64,000 nt of DNA from Marinicellulosiphila megalodicopiae (GTDB taxonomy: Bacteria; Pseudomonadota; Gammaproteobacteria; Pseudomonadales; Natronospirillaceae), in the NCBI RefSeq assembly GCF_045862395.1, contig NZ_AP023087.1, forward strand, positions 3,844,001 to 3,908,000. The letters run 5' to 3'. Made by a program: the position numbers and the translations under genes. The stretch's first letter is position 1; the number at the start of each line of letters is the position of its first letter. This document shows positions 63,873-64,000 of the stretch, in pieces. The notes beneath the pieces were generated by a model. That model saw only the letters and a program-made list of their open reading frames with translations, did not search any database and had not been told where the DNA came from.

Positions 63873-64000
63873 TACACACAATAAAATACTTCACTTTATT
63901 TAGATTATTTAAAAAACATATAAGTAGCGCTCAATTCAAATAGTCCATTTAAATTTTACATTCAACATCGATAATACCACTCCAATACTTAACTTATAAA

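Noticed and set aside
63703..63903. A 66-codon frame starting MTPTLFNNIKIIKMTPTLFN
   Set aside because: Its sequence is produced by the short DNA repeat TGACxCCCACTTTATT and by AT-rich filler; no ribosome site.

Overview
The window is a chromosomal stretch of an AT-rich gammaproteobacterium. Three things point there: a cell-division/isoprenoid/stress block ftsB-ispD-ispF-truD-pcm-nlpD-rpoS, a complete isc operon (iscR-iscS-iscU-iscA-hscB-hscA-fdx), and the order pilU/pilT-yggS-proC-yggT-metX-metW-DUF4426-rdgB-hemW, which is the order found in Pseudomonas and its relatives. The pectate lyase with Thr/Glu-rich linkers, the low GC and the two MscS channels fit a marine polysaccharide-using member of the Pseudomonadales/Oceanospirillales/Cellvibrionales assemblage. 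I cannot name the genus. I see no rRNA, tRNA, CRISPR array, prophage or transposase gene.

Layout. 1-9.3 kb (mostly minus strand): a partial modular pectate lyase lipoprotein, rsgA with an MscS channel, a TolB-like propeller, a frameshifted HPP-family membrane gene, and a large very AT-rich secreted orphan. 9.4-11.5 kb (minus): a YebC/YeeN-type protein, panB, carbonic anhydrase. 11.7-18.1 kb (plus): ftsB to rpoS, with surE absent and a DUF368 lipid-carrier translocase between pcm and nlpD. 18-29 kb: accessory genes, including a DMT permease, a solute-binding protein, a MarR/FAD-monooxygenase pair with a near-perfect palindromic operator, a DUF4397 lipoprotein, a Ycf46-like AAA ATPase and a chemoreceptor. 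29.4-32.1 kb (plus): a tightly overlapping pterin cluster, folE-folM-folX-HPPK, in which the HPPK carries an unusual C-terminal helical domain. 32-37 kb: regulators, thioredoxin, a second MscS channel and small conserved or unknown proteins. 37.3-43.4 kb: the isc operon behind a type-1 IscR operator, flanked on both sides by related hairpin repeats. 43.5-50.8 kb: a WYL regulator, GST, a lipoprotein, a YiiX-like papain-fold protein with aroE and tsaC, then hisC and a lipase-like hydrolase. 50.9-59.9 kb: twitching-motility ATPases and the metX/metW block. 59.9-63.6 kb: a membrane M48 protease beside two TM2 proteins, then glutathione-dependent formaldehyde detoxification (frmA-fghA).

The most unusual signals are: (1) a family of hairpins with loops of the type CACA-(A/T)GGA-TGTG, matching the core of the CsrA/RsmA binding consensus, on both sides of the isc operon and including a 108-bp tandem duplication just upstream of the IscR operator; (2) the HPPK enzyme apparently fused to a MarR-like domain inside a tetrahydromonapterin-type cluster; (3) the frameshifted HPP gene; (4) the 26-bp palindrome at the MarR gene; (5) a degenerate coding remnant next to the second mscS gene; (6) three spaced copies of TGACxCCCACTTTATT at the right end. 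All family assignments were made by reading the sequence; no database search was run.
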